Source: AM-0621 sp964386705
GTDB lineage: Bacteria > Planctomycetota > Planctomycetia > Planctomycetales > Planctomycetaceae
Reading direction: 5' to 3'
Assembly: GCA_964386705.1 (NCBI GenBank)
Contig: CAYLTY010000002.1
Span: 50,578 to 114,577, forward strand
Length of the DNA: 64,000 nucleotides
Positions within the stretch are counted from its first letter, which is position 1; each line of letters starts with the position of its first letter. Positions 26,264 to 34,513 of this stretch are shown here, piece by piece. The position numbers and the translations under genes were made by a program. A model generated the notes under the pieces. The model was not told the origin of the DNA. It saw only the letters and a program-made list of their open reading frames with translations, and did no database searches.

Positions 26264-26409
26264 AATGAATGGAGTCGGAAGGAGGGATTACGGTGGGATT
26301 GGAGAGAGGCAAGCGAGGCCAGAACGGCCTGTGAAGGGAGGGGGACTCTAAGCCGCCGCATCGAAAAGCTGCAATGCGAATCGGGACGACGCCCACCACC
26401 GCTCGTAAG

Positions 26410-27909
26410 TCACTTCTGCAGGCGGGCTTGCAGCCATTTGGCGTACTCGGCGTGAGCGTAAAAGATGACGTTTGCGCCGAGTTGATAGCAGGCTTCCCAG
26501 ACTTCGCGCGGAACACCGGAGTGGTCGTCGGACCAAGCATCGCCGATGTCACCGGGATGGTAGTAACACACCAATCGACCGTCGACACGCCAGCCGTAGG
26601 CGTCTTTGCCACCGTGCGGAGCCACATACGGCAGGAACGGAATCTGAAACGGCGTGCGATGAATCACGTCGTCCAGCGGCACCACCGTTGGCTGTACGTT
26701 CGGCAGTACCTGCTTCATTATCGCAAAGAACTGGCCGTGCCAGTGGCCGCTGCCACCGTTATCGGCGAACAGCATGCCGTGCTTGTCGAGCAGGTACTCG
26801 CGCAGAATCTTGATCTCGGCAGGCGACAACTGAATGTTGCGTTGACCGGTTATGTAGACGAATGGAGGGCTCTTCTCGATCGGGAAGTTTTTCAGTTGCG
26901 CGATAGGGCGCGTTTCAGCTTGTTCGTTGACACGCTGTTTCGTGCGCAGGCCATACTCCATCAGCATCAGTTGGTCCGGACTGGCGACTGTCGCGAATTC
27001 CTGATCCCAGTCACCGCCCTGATACTCCAGCCGGATGAACCGCACTTTGCCAGACTTGGTCCCGCCTGAGAATCCCGCGCCGGTGCCTTCTCCATAGCCG
27101 ACGGCGTACTGGTGAGCAGTTGCCTCTTCAATCTGCAACTTGACTTCGTCGATCGGTGGCACCTTGAAGCTGATCGCCGCGAACGGATTCACGACGAACT
27201 TCTTCTTGATGACTTTCTCCACGCGCACTGTTTGAGCAACCGAAGCCTTCGCTTGGCCGCCGCCTGCGGGGAGTTCATAGATCTCTTCACAGCCGCCGAC
27301 GTTGGTCGCGAGGTAGAAGGCGATCAGAAACGCGAACGAGTACAGCGAAAACGCGGTCAGTGACTGATTCAGCTTCTTAGACTTGCGGCCATAGAACCAC
27401 GCTTCGGGATCGAGCGGATTGTGGACTCGAATCATCGGCGCTGCGATTGCGATCGAAGCCGAGGATACCGCCGCCACCATCTGATCGACAGACACCGGAG
27501 TCGCAGTCAGACGGCGACGGCGTTCGTAGTAGTGAGACGCACGTTCCAGCCCAAAAATCACCCACAGCAGTCCCAGGCAGTAGAACGTGAGCGTACCCCA
27601 CCAGGCCAGGTTCGCTCGCAGTCCACCCAGGCTCACTGCGTCTGCCGCGACTACCGCGAAGTGCCACAACGGCACATAGGCCATGCTGCCCACTGCCGCA
27701 GCGGTGACAGTTTGAGTCTTCCGCTCCTGATAAGCCCACAGCAGCCAGAGGATCGCCACCACCGCGGCCTGAATACAGCCGACCAAAGTGATCCAGCCCG
27801 GCAGCTTCTGCAGCCACATCCAGTCCACCAGACACGCACCCCACACCAGCGACGCGGCTAGCGTCCCCGGTCGGGCAGCTCTGATGACAGGTGGAGGGAG
27901 TGGAATCAT
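26410..27909 (-). CDS. Membrane protein with C-terminal DUF4159 domain
   Basis: 499 residues from ATG 27909, with GAGGA eight bases upstream; a TTG five codons earlier is less likely. Four or five transmembrane helices lie within about residues 15-235 (for example LAASLVWGACLVDW, VVAILWLLWAY, FLIAFYLATNVGG). A soluble region follows (about 240-350). DUF4159 occupies about 350-499: FVYITGQRNIQLSPAEIKIL, GMLFADNGGSGHWHGQF and GRLVCYYHPGDIGDAWSD. DUF4159 has a class I glutamine-amidotransferase-like fold and its function is unknown. It is the last gene of an exbB-exbD-exbD-membrane protein operon, a recurring planctomycete arrangement that suggests a proton-driven envelope complex. Confidence 0.88.
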   Translation of the reverse strand: MIPLPPPVIRAARPGTLAASLVWGACLVDWMWLQKLPGWITLVGCIQAAVVAILWLLWAYQERKTQTVTAAAVGSMAYVPLWHFAVVAADAVSLGGLRANLAWWGTLTFYCLGLLWVIFGLERASHYYERRRRLTATPVSVDQMVAAVSSASIAIAAPMIRVHNPLDPEAWFYGRKSKKLNQSLTAFSLYSFAFLIAFYLATNVGGCEEIYELPAGGGQAKASVAQTVRVEKVIKKKFVVNPFAAISFKVPPIDEVKLQIEEATAHQYAVGYGEGTGAGFSGGTKSGKVRFIRLEYQGGDWDQEFATVASPDQLMLMEYGLRTKQRVNEQAETRPIAQLKNFPIEKSPPFVYITGQRNIQLSPAEIKILREYLLDKHGMLFADNGGSGHWHGQFFAIMKQVLPNVQPTVVPLDDVIHRTPFQIPFLPYVAPHGGKDAYGWRVDGRLVCYYHPGDIGDAWSDDHSGVPREVWEACYQLGANVIFYAHAEYAKWLQARLQK

Positions 27910-27925
27910 CAAACGTGTCCTCAAA

Positions 27926-28387
27926 CTACTTCACAGCATCCAGCAGAGAATCCAGATCTTTTTCACGCGGGTTCGTCTTGGGGTCAGCCGTCTTGGTTTC
28001 GTCGATCCCCATCGCCTTGGCCGCACGCTGCACGTCTGAAGAAACCTCACCGGACGCGTTCACTGGCTTCGTGTCTTTTGTCGCAGTGGCATCGGCCTTA
28101 ACGGCTTCTGGTTTCGCGGTGCTCTTAGCGGCAGCCGGTTGAGTATTCGCCTTGGCATCACCCTTTAGGAAGTACGGCACGAACGTGAAACCAGCCATCA
28201 GCGCGGCAGTCCAGATGGTCGCCTCGGTCGTGGCGCGCATCAGGCTGCTCTGAGCAATCGCGCCCAGCATTTCCTGAGGACTCTTGCCCTTCATCGACGA
28301 GAGAAACTCACGCAGCTCGGCAGCGGTCGCGTTGGCCTCAACCCGAGTTCGCTTCATTCCACCCTCCGGTTTGTTCTGGTCCAACAT
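27926..28387 (-). CDS. Small single-pass membrane protein of the ExbB/ExbD operon
   Basis: 153 residues from ATG 28387, two bases after the stop of the preceding exbD. An internal ATG at 28357 (MKRTRVEAN) has a better GGAGG six bases upstream and is a real alternative. Residues about 15-55 are helical and charged. One transmembrane helix (about 57-75, TIWTAALMAGFTFVPYF) is followed by an Ala/Lys-rich low-complexity linker and a C-terminal helix (SLLDAVK). I do not recognise the family. Position in the operon suggests an accessory subunit of the ExbB/ExbD/DUF4159 complex. Confidence 0.78.
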   Translation of the reverse strand: MLDQNKPEGGMKRTRVEANATAAELREFLSSMKGKSPQEMLGAIAQSSLMRATTEATIWTAALMAGFTFVPYFLKGDAKANTQPAAAKSTAKPEAVKADATATKDTKPVNASGEVSSDVQRAAKAMGIDETKTADPKTNPREKDLDSLLDAVK

Positions 28388-28389
28388 GG

Positions 28390-28794
28390 CTACTCTTTCT
28401 CCTCGTCGAGGATATGTACCAATTCCCCGCCTGCTCCGCTGATCGCTTCAATGACTGGTTCAAATCGCAAGGCTGCAGTTTCGTCGTGCACTTTCAGCCA
28501 GACAGTCCGCTTGCCCGCGGGCAGGTCACCCAGTCGTTCCGTGATCAGATCTTTTAACTGTCCAACGCTGGTCTTCATCCCATTGAAAAACAGGTCATTG
28601 TTCTTGTCGACCGCGATGCGTACCGCAGCTGGCGCGGCGGTCTCAATGGATCGCGCCCGCGCTGGAGTCCACTGCAGGTGTCGGTCATCCTGAGCCCGCG
28701 CGAGAATGACGAAGAACACCAGCAGATTGAACGCAATGTCTCCCATCGCGACGCTGGGCACTTCGACTTTCAGTTTCTTGCGCGTGAGTTTCAT
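28390..28794 (-). CDS. ExbD/TolR-like biopolymer transport protein
   Basis: 134 residues. A short basic N-terminus is followed by a transmembrane helix with the conserved aspartate (D19) in VAMGDIAFNLLVFFVIL, then the periplasmic ExbD domain containing DLPAGKRTVWLKVHDETAA. It is the second of two exbD copies in this operon and is shorter than the family norm by few residues. Its stop is two bases before the next gene. The two exbD genes could form a heterodimeric or mixed shaft with the ExbB pentamer. Confidence 0.9.
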   Translation of the reverse strand: MKLTRKKLKVEVPSVAMGDIAFNLLVFFVILARAQDDRHLQWTPARARSIETAAPAAVRIAVDKNNDLFFNGMKTSVGQLKDLITERLGDLPAGKRTVWLKVHDETAALRFEPVIEAISGAGGELVHILDEEKE

Positions 28795-28856
28795 GGATGA
28801 TGGTCAATGAGGATCTGAAGTCACAAACGTCAATTCTAGGTCCAACACGCAATCGT

Positions 28857-29282
28857 CTAAGGCACGACCTGCTGCTGCTCCTCTTCAATCTGCAGAGTGA
28901 CGATGCCACCGGCTTCTTCGATGCGCGTCGTCACGGCAATCCAGTGGTTGTACGGCACATCCTTCTTGCTTTTCACCACCACCACCTTGTCTTCCGGCCG
29001 ACTCTTGCCGGACAATTTGGCCTTCACCAGCGGAATGAAGTCCTTCATCTTGACCGGTTCGCCGTTGATCTGAACCAGGGTGCGAGTGAGATCAACCTGC
29101 AGATTCTCGGACTTTTCCTGCTGCTGTTGAGTCTGTTCGCTCTTGGGCAGGTTCTGCTTGCGTCCGCTGTCTGGTTGAGTCGAGGCACACACCAGAAAGA
29201 ACACAATCAGATTGAACGCGATATCGCCCGTGGCAACGCCGGGAGGTTCAATCAGCAGACCGGTTTGACGGCGAATCTTCAT
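28857..29282 (-). CDS. ExbD/TolR-like biopolymer transport protein
   Basis: 141 residues. GVATGDIAFNLIVFFLVCA holds the essential transmembrane aspartate (D20). The periplasmic region has a Gln-rich segment (EQTQQQQEKSE) and an ExbD domain with SGKSRPEDKVVVVKSKKDV. It starts 14 bases after the exbB stop, the usual exbB-exbD order. Compared with its neighbour at 28390 the helix is very similar (GDIAFNL.VFF), so they are probably tandem duplicates. Confidence 0.92.
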   Translation of the reverse strand: MKIRRQTGLLIEPPGVATGDIAFNLIVFFLVCASTQPDSGRKQNLPKSEQTQQQQEKSENLQVDLTRTLVQINGEPVKMKDFIPLVKAKLSGKSRPEDKVVVVKSKKDVPYNHWIAVTTRIEEAGGIVTLQIEEEQQQVVP

Positions 29283-29296
29283 GACGTCGTCTCCCG

Positions 29297-30286
29297 TTAC
29301 GCCTGTGTTCCAGCGGCTTCGGTCGCCTGCTGCTCCAGCGTCATCTGCTGAGTTACGGTTTCAATCAGCTCAGAAGAAGACTCTTCAACGTCCAGCACGA
29401 AGCGGTTGATGACGCCCGTGAAGTAGTTGTATCCACTGAAGGCCGGGATACCGACCACCAGTCCCAGCAGTGTCGTGAGCAACGCTTCCGCGATACCGGC
29501 AGCCGACGCTTCCACGATGTTTGTATTGCCCGCTTTGGACGCGGCCACGATGTCGTCGAACGAGGTGATCATACCGGACACCGTACCAAGGAAGCCCAGC
29601 ATCGGAGCGACGCTGGAAACCGTAGCCAGAATGGGCAGGTGCTTTTCCAAGGCGGCGACCACATGCACGCTGTAGTCTTCCATCGCCTTCACGACCTGAT
29701 CTTCAATCTTGCTCGGGTCGTAATTGAGTCGCTTCAGGATCAGGAACTTTCTCAAGCCCGACGACAGGATAGCCGGGACGGGTCCGGTTTCCTGCTCGCA
29801 GGTACGCATGGCATCTTCCACACGGTCTTCCAGCAGCATTTGCCGCACGTTGTTACGCAGTACCGTCGTGTCCGTTGTGAGCATTTTCAAAGTGCGGTAA
29901 CGCTCGATGAGCACACCTGCGGCCAGAATTCCCGAGAAGAGAATAGGCCACATGAAGATGCCGCCGCGCAGCATGAATCCGAGTGCGCCGGTCTTGCAAA
30001 GGTCGTCAAAGACCTCGGCGAAAGTCTTACCTGTGCCAACGACAGCTTCTTCAGCCTTGTCTTCCTCAACGTCTGCCGCAGGTTTGGCATTCGCGACTTC
30101 GCTCTTCGGAGCGGCCATTCCTTCGGGCAGAAGTGAAACATCCGCGGGAGTTTCGTTCGGCTGCTGTGCAGCGGGTTGAGCCGGCGCTACCGCTGCGGGT
30201 TTGTCAGGCTTGATGCCTTGCTTGGCATCAATGGCGTCGAGCGGGTCCTGAGCCAACAACGCGAACACAAGCAGTAGATGCGACAT
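29297..30286 (-). CDS. MotA/TolQ/ExbB proton channel family protein
   Basis: 329 residues; AGGA eight bases before ATG 30286. The N-terminus (MSHLLLVFALLAQ) looks like a signal peptide, followed by an Ala/Pro-rich linker (about 25-80), a layout seen in ExbB proteins with a periplasmic N-terminal extension. The first core helix is at about 110-128 (FMWPILFSGILAAGVLIERY). The two channel helices are at about 215-235 (SVAPMLGLGFLGTVSGM-like) and 270-290 (ALLTTLLGLVVGIPAFSGY). It heads the operon with two exbD genes, a small membrane gene and DUF4159. It would energise an envelope process through proton flow; the target is unknown. Confidence 0.93.
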   Translation of the reverse strand: MSHLLLVFALLAQDPLDAIDAKQGIKPDKPAAVAPAQPAAQQPNETPADVSLLPEGMAAPKSEVANAKPAADVEEDKAEEAVVGTGKTFAEVFDDLCKTGALGFMLRGGIFMWPILFSGILAAGVLIERYRTLKMLTTDTTVLRNNVRQMLLEDRVEDAMRTCEQETGPVPAILSSGLRKFLILKRLNYDPSKIEDQVVKAMEDYSVHVVAALEKHLPILATVSSVAPMLGFLGTVSGMITSFDDIVAASKAGNTNIVEASAAGIAEALLTTLLGLVVGIPAFSGYNYFTGVINRFVLDVEESSSELIETVTQQMTLEQQATEAAGTQA

Positions 30287-30760
30287 CGTGAGTCCTGCAA
30301 GAGGCGGGCTGCTTCCAATGAGCAGGTGCTCTCGAAAGCAATTCGATCCGGGGAGGTCAGAACGGCAGGGTCAGCATTGCGAAATGCTGCGAAGACTTCA
30401 AAGAGTCTGCACAGTCATTACAACGGCAAGCCAGCCTCTGATTCGTCCGAAAATCGGGGGCGAGCCTCCGAAATCCAGACACCAATCCATCGTCCCGAAT
30501 AGGTTCGCGGGAACCTCCAACCACTTTCAAGCGGGCACTGGAGAAACTTGTGCGCCTGGCGCTAGTTCATCCCGCCTTGCCGGAATATCAATGCGCCCCG
30601 CCGACAGCGTGTCGCATGACTGTGGAGAGCGCATTCGATGTGCGATTCGGACCATGCGTCGCAACCGCGGCGTTTGCGGAATCACGTATGTCCTGCACGG
30701 ACTTTGGGGCAAGTATCGCCCGCTTGGCCACTCTGTTGAGGACTCGCTGAGCAACAATGC
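30287..30760. other. 474-base promoter region of the ExbB/ExbD/DUF4159 operon
   Basis: No convincing gene. Two perfect hairpins are present: CAGCATT-GCGA-AATGCTG (30372-30389), which would be in the exbB 5' leader, and the one at 30746-30765. Open frames here lack family similarity and ribosome binding sites. Confidence 0.5.
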
Positions 30761-30765
30761 TCAGC
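30746..30765. repeat. Hairpin at the stop of the ABC permease gene
   Basis: GCTGAGCA-ACAA-TGCTCAGC is a perfect 8-base-pair stem overlapping the TGA stop of the permease gene (30761-30763 on the minus strand). There is no T-run after it. It could slow 3'-to-5' decay of the transcript or be a dispersed repeat. Confidence 0.5.
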
Positions 30766-32944
30766 CAACCGGTACCGTCACCGCTTCTGGTTCCGGTTCG
30801 CGAATGATGATCTCTGTGCCATTCAGTGGAGGCGGCTCAAAGTCCGCATGGCAGTGAGGGCAAAGGTTCTGATCAACCGGACGACGCTTGTGGCACGCGT
30901 GGCAAGCGACACAGAGCGGTCGCGGGCAAATGCCGATCAGCGTTAACAGACCAGACACTCCCGCTAAACCTGCAAAGATCGTCCAGGCAATGGCTGCTCG
31001 GCCTGAGATGCGACGATCAACACACAGCAGCACCGCACCGATGACACACAGCACTCCGACGATGAGCATCCGCAGTATCGTCGAAAGGCCCGCTGCCTTC
31101 GTGGAGAAGTCTTCTAGCGTCACTCCGGGAAAACTGAACTCCGCCTGTGTGCCATCCACGCCAATCGTTGCCAAGGCGCCTGGTGGCAGCAGCCACTGCA
31201 GAATGTCGAAAGCTGGCTCGACTATGGAACGGTCAATGCGCACATCGCGCAGAACCTTGCCATCAGTACTCGCATAGATCAGGCGGGTGGTGTTGCGATC
31301 CATGGTGCTTTGGTCCAGCGCATACACACAGCGGTCAGACTTGCGAAATCCGAGGAACCGCCAATAGCTGCCGCTCGGAAATTGCTGAGGCAGCACATAA
31401 GTCCGGTGCTCCAGTGGCTCAAAGAGTTTTTCATTTAGAGGTTCATTTGCAATGCGTTTCTCATCATCGGGGCTGACTACAAACTGCCGCAGGGCCTGCT
31501 GGTGCAGCATCTGAACGATGCTTGGTGATTTGCGCTTCGACTGAGCGACGGCTTCGTACGGCAGATCGGAGATCTGCGGATAATAGTTCGCGCCGGCGGT
31601 CTCATCAGTAAACTTGACACCAAGCAAAGGATCATCAACAGAAGCCGTATAGATTTTACGCACAGTCTGTGCCCGCACGTCGATGTGATAAATACCATCG
31701 CGAAATGCATAGATCGTAGTGGTGCCCATGGGCTGAACCGGTTGATCGGGCGTCACCGGCTTAGTCTTATCATGCACATCCAACGCCAAGCCATAGTCAA
31801 AGTTTGCTGCGATCATCGTGCCAAATCGCTGCTTGGGCTCTTGCTCAGGGGACAGAAAGCCGTCTGGACTAATGGTCGCGATGTGCCGACGACTGGAGTG
31901 ATGATAACCGAGAAAGACGCCTTGTTCGGGCACGTAATGCCAGACCTGCTGCTGAGGGACATCCAATAAATGCATTGGGAATGGCAGCGTCGGACTGCGG
32001 CCATGCAAGTCACCCTGCGGGATCCACTCAGGATACCGTTTGAGGTTCAAGTGGTTCTCGGGCACGAGTGAGACCTTCTCGCGTTCAACGTACCGTCCGG
32101 CAAACCTGTTCGCGGCGTCGAAGCGGATTTCTTCCAACTTGCCGTCTTCCAGCAGCGTCGCCTGGGTTGGTTGAGGATTCGGAGCCATCCACAGCTGACG
32201 AGCGAGTTCCACCACGAAGCCGATGGTCACCAGCAGGGTGATCATAATACTGATGCCCGCATTGAGCGCTAGTACGGTTCGCGCGGGAGTGCGGAGCTTT
32301 GCGTACTGTCCGCGCCATTCGACGGCATTGCGGGCGAGCACGAACATACAGGCCAAAGACAACAGGGTTAATCCCAGCGAGACTGCGACTCCCCAGCCAC
32401 GATGATACGACAACGCCACCAGGCCGAACAAAACACAGACCGAAGGTAAGCCGAAGGTCATCAGACGAGTTGCATACCAGCGGGCGTCACGCACGGCGAT
32501 CAACGCTCCGACAAACCAGAATGGTGTGACAGCCAGTATCATCAAGCTCGGCTGCAGCAGTGCCAGCGGATGCCACGGCGCGGCAACATTACCTGGTGTC
32601 GAAGCCCACAGACCGAGTATTCCCAACGGGACAAATGCCGCGACGAGATACAGGCCCACCCCCACACTCGCTTTAGACTGCAGAATTTCCCGGGGAGTGA
32701 CGCCTCTGTGCATAAGGTAGGCCCAGCGATCGCGACTGACTTCACGAAACGTCTGTAAGAGCCCTAGAATCACCGCTGCCACAGCACAGCCAAAGCCCAG
32801 ATATGCTTCAAATTCCGAGTCCAGCAGTATCTGCTCGTGCGGCTGAACGAACTGGCTGCCGAGTTGATACAGGAGCGAGACAACCAGGAGCACCACGCCC
32901 CATTTCAGGTTCTCGCGGAATTCTTTCCACAGGAGAGTAGACAT
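30761..32944 (-). CDS. ABC transporter permease with C-terminal zinc ribbon
   Basis: 727 residues. About six transmembrane helices in the first 250 residues (for example VVLLVVSLLYQLGSQF, YLVAAFVPLGILGLW, ISIMITLLVTIGFVVEL) resemble ABC-2 type permeases. A large extracytoplasmic region (about 250-600) has beta-propeller-like segments (GVFLGYHHSSRRHIATISPD, TTIYAFRDGIYHIDV). Two more helices (about 630-675) precede a cysteine-rich tail with CVACHACHKRRPVDQNLCPHC, a zinc ribbon. It lies 48 bases after its ATPase gene and is probably controlled by the GntR gene. Export of an antibiotic-like or lipid substrate is the usual role of YtrA-type systems; here it is inference. Confidence 0.85.
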   Translation of the reverse strand: MSTLLWKEFRENLKWGVVLLVVSLLYQLGSQFVQPHEQILLDSEFEAYLGFGCAVAAVILGLLQTFREVSRDRWAYLMHRGVTPREILQSKASVGVGLYLVAAFVPLGILGLWASTPGNVAAPWHPLALLQPSLMILAVTPFWFVGALIAVRDARWYATRLMTFGLPSVCVLFGLVALSYHRGWGVAVSLGLTLLSLACMFVLARNAVEWRGQYAKLRTPARTVLALNAGISIMITLLVTIGFVVELARQLWMAPNPQPTQATLLEDGKLEEIRFDAANRFAGRYVEREKVSLVPENHLNLKRYPEWIPQGDLHGRSPTLPFPMHLLDVPQQQVWHYVPEQGVFLGYHHSSRRHIATISPDGFLSPEQEPKQRFGTMIAANFDYGLALDVHDKTKPVTPDQPVQPMGTTTIYAFRDGIYHIDVRAQTVRKIYTASVDDPLLGVKFTDETAGANYYPQISDLPYEAVAQSKRKSPSIVQMLHQQALRQFVVSPDDEKRIANEPLNEKLFEPLEHRTYVLPQQFPSGSYWRFLGFRKSDRCVYALDQSTMDRNTTRLIYASTDGKVLRDVRIDRSIVEPAFDILQWLLPPGALATIGVDGTQAEFSFPGVTLEDFSTKAAGLSTILRMLIVGVLCVIGAVLLCVDRRISGRAAIAWTIFAGLAGVSGLLTLIGICPRPLCVACHACHKRRPVDQNLCPHCHADFEPPPLNGTEIIIREPEPEAVTVPVG

Positions 32945-32992
32945 CGCGAATCCTTGTGTGATGACCGCTGTGTACTTGTCTGCTGAAGGCCC

Positions 32993-33913
32993 TCAGGCAC
33001 CGATGCTTTGAAACAGGCTCTTGCGCCTACCTCGATCGTCCATGTAGCTGACCACGGCATCTTGCAGGTTGACGGGCACGCGCTCGACGTCCACGCCCAC
33101 CAGCGCTCGCAACCGCTGTTCGTTCTCATCAATCGCGCCGACGGCGATGATGCGGATCTCACCGGGGAACGAGGACACATTCAGCAACCCGCTGATGTCG
33201 GGCAGTGTGGGTGCCGGACCTGCAAACTTCAGGATCCATGAACAGGTCCTTTCCGCCAGCTCGTGGGCGGGACAGAGCACTCGCAGCACGCCGCGATCGA
33301 TGATCGCAATCTGATCGGAAACGCGTTCCACGTCGTCTAATAAGTGCGAGCTGAAGAAGATCGTGCGTTCGGTGCCACGAGTAACAATCAGCATCGCTTC
33401 TAATAGTGCTCGTCGCGCCACCGGATCGAGTCCCAGTGCCGGATCATCAAGGACCAACAGTTCTGGCTCTGGCGCCAAGGTCATCGCTAGACAGACACCG
33501 GCTTTCTCGCCGCGCGAGAGATCTTTGATACGCGCCTTGCGACTCAAACCAAAGTGTTCGACGACGGCCGCGAAAATCTTGGCGTTCCAGCGGGCGAACG
33601 TGCCGGACTGAAATCGTTCACATTCCGCAATGCTCATCCAGCCATAAGCGAAGTGACTTTCCGTCAGATAGCCAATTCGATTGCGGAGTTCAGGGGTGAA
33701 GCGTTGCGAGTCGCATCCCAGAATCGTGCAGGCTCCGCGCGTCGGCGTTTCAAAGCCCAGCAGCATGCGAATGCTGGTGGTCTTGCCGCTGCCATTGCGT
33801 CCCAGGAACGCAAACACCCCACCGCGCGGAACGACCAGATCCAGCTGATTCACAGCCAGTTTCGAACCGTAGTATTTCGTAAGTCCCGCGGTCTCAATCA
33901 CGTAATCGCGCAT
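32993..33913 (-). CDS. ABC transporter ATP-binding protein
   Basis: 306 residues. Walker A GRNGSGKTTS is near residue 40, the signature LSRGEKAG near 130, Walker B LLVLDDPALGLD near 150, and the H-loop FFSSHLLDDVERV near 190. A C-terminal domain of about 90 residues follows, as in ABC-2 exporters. It starts two bases after the stop of the GntR regulator and is followed by the permease, so the three form one operon. It drives the permease in the cytoplasmic membrane. Confidence 0.95.
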   Translation of the reverse strand: MRDYVIETAGLTKYYGSKLAVNQLDLVVPRGGVFAFLGRNGSGKTTSIRMLLGFETPTRGACTILGCDSQRFTPELRNRIGYLTESHFAYGWMSIAECERFQSGTFARWNAKIFAAVVEHFGLSRKARIKDLSRGEKAGVCLAMTLAPEPELLVLDDPALGLDPVARRALLEAMLIVTRGTERTIFFSSHLLDDVERVSDQIAIIDRGVLRVLCPAHELAERTCSWILKFAGPAPTLPDISGLLNVSSFPGEIRIIAVGAIDENEQRLRALVGVDVERVPVNLQDAVVSYMDDRGRRKSLFQSIGA

Positions 33914-33915
33914 GG

Positions 33916-34323
33916 TTATCCTCGCTTCTTGCGGTTGCTGAGGCCCAGTTCTTTCAAGCGTGCTTCCACGGCGGTGCGAATCTCATCGACCGAACATTGC
34001 AGGCCGACGGACTCGCTGATGAGCGCATCCACGGCCAGAGCCAGTCGTCGCTGTCGCTCATCGTCCGAAAAGACCGAGCGGCGCGGGGCAATGAAGACAC
34101 CCTGACCGTGCCGCGACTCCAGCACGCCTTCGCGCACCAGATCGCCGTAGGCTCGCGCAATCGTGTTCGGATTGACGAGCAGCTTCTCTGCCAATGTACG
34201 CACGCTGGGAAGCTGCTCGCCGACAGTAAACTTGCCGGTCGCCACGCCCAGCCGCACCTGATCGACAACCTGCCGATACAGCGGAGCTGCGCTTCCCAGA
34301 ATGATCTCAATCTCACCAGCCAT
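33916..34323 (-). CDS. GntR-family transcriptional regulator, YtrA-type
   Basis: 135 residues, the short size of the YtrA subfamily. The GntR winged helix is clear at about residues 10-80: PLYRQVVDQVRLGVATGKF, GEQLPSVRTLAEKLLVNPNTIARAY and VLESRHGQGVFIA. A short dimerisation tail replaces the large effector domain of other GntR proteins. It heads the operon with the ABC ATPase and permease. An inverted repeat 11 bases before its start suggests autoregulation. Confidence 0.95.
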   Translation of the reverse strand: MAGEIEIILGSAAPLYRQVVDQVRLGVATGKFTVGEQLPSVRTLAEKLLVNPNTIARAYGDLVREGVLESRHGQGVFIAPRRSVFSDDERQRRLALAVDALISESVGLQCSVDEIRTAVEARLKELGLSNRKKRG

Positions 34324-34334
34324 GTCAGCACCAT

Positions 34335-34357
34335 GTGTACTAGAACAAGTAGTACAC
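34335..34357. promoter_or_regulatory. Palindromic operator upstream of the GntR/ABC operon
   Basis: GTGTACTA and TAGTACAC are a perfect 8-base inverted repeat separated by GAACAAG. Written as GTGTA-N13-TACAC it has the half-site and spacing that I recall for YtrA-type operators of Bacillus. It lies directly upstream of the regulator start, where binding would block transcription. Confidence 0.8.
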
Positions 34358-34513
34358 TACGAACACGCGGCGAGGCTGTCAACAGATTTTGTGAACGATC
34401 GAGACAAGTTCGCTGCGGCTCCGTTGGTAGCCCAAAAACGTCTTGGTCCATTCCCAACTCAGTAGGCACGAAGACGCAGGGTTCTCAAGTCAGAACACTT
34501 CCGAGTCAGGCCA

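Noticed and set aside
30288..30857. 189-codon plus-strand open frame upstream of the ExbB operon
   Set aside because: No binding site or family match, it runs antisense into the permease end, and the region looks like a promoter and leader.
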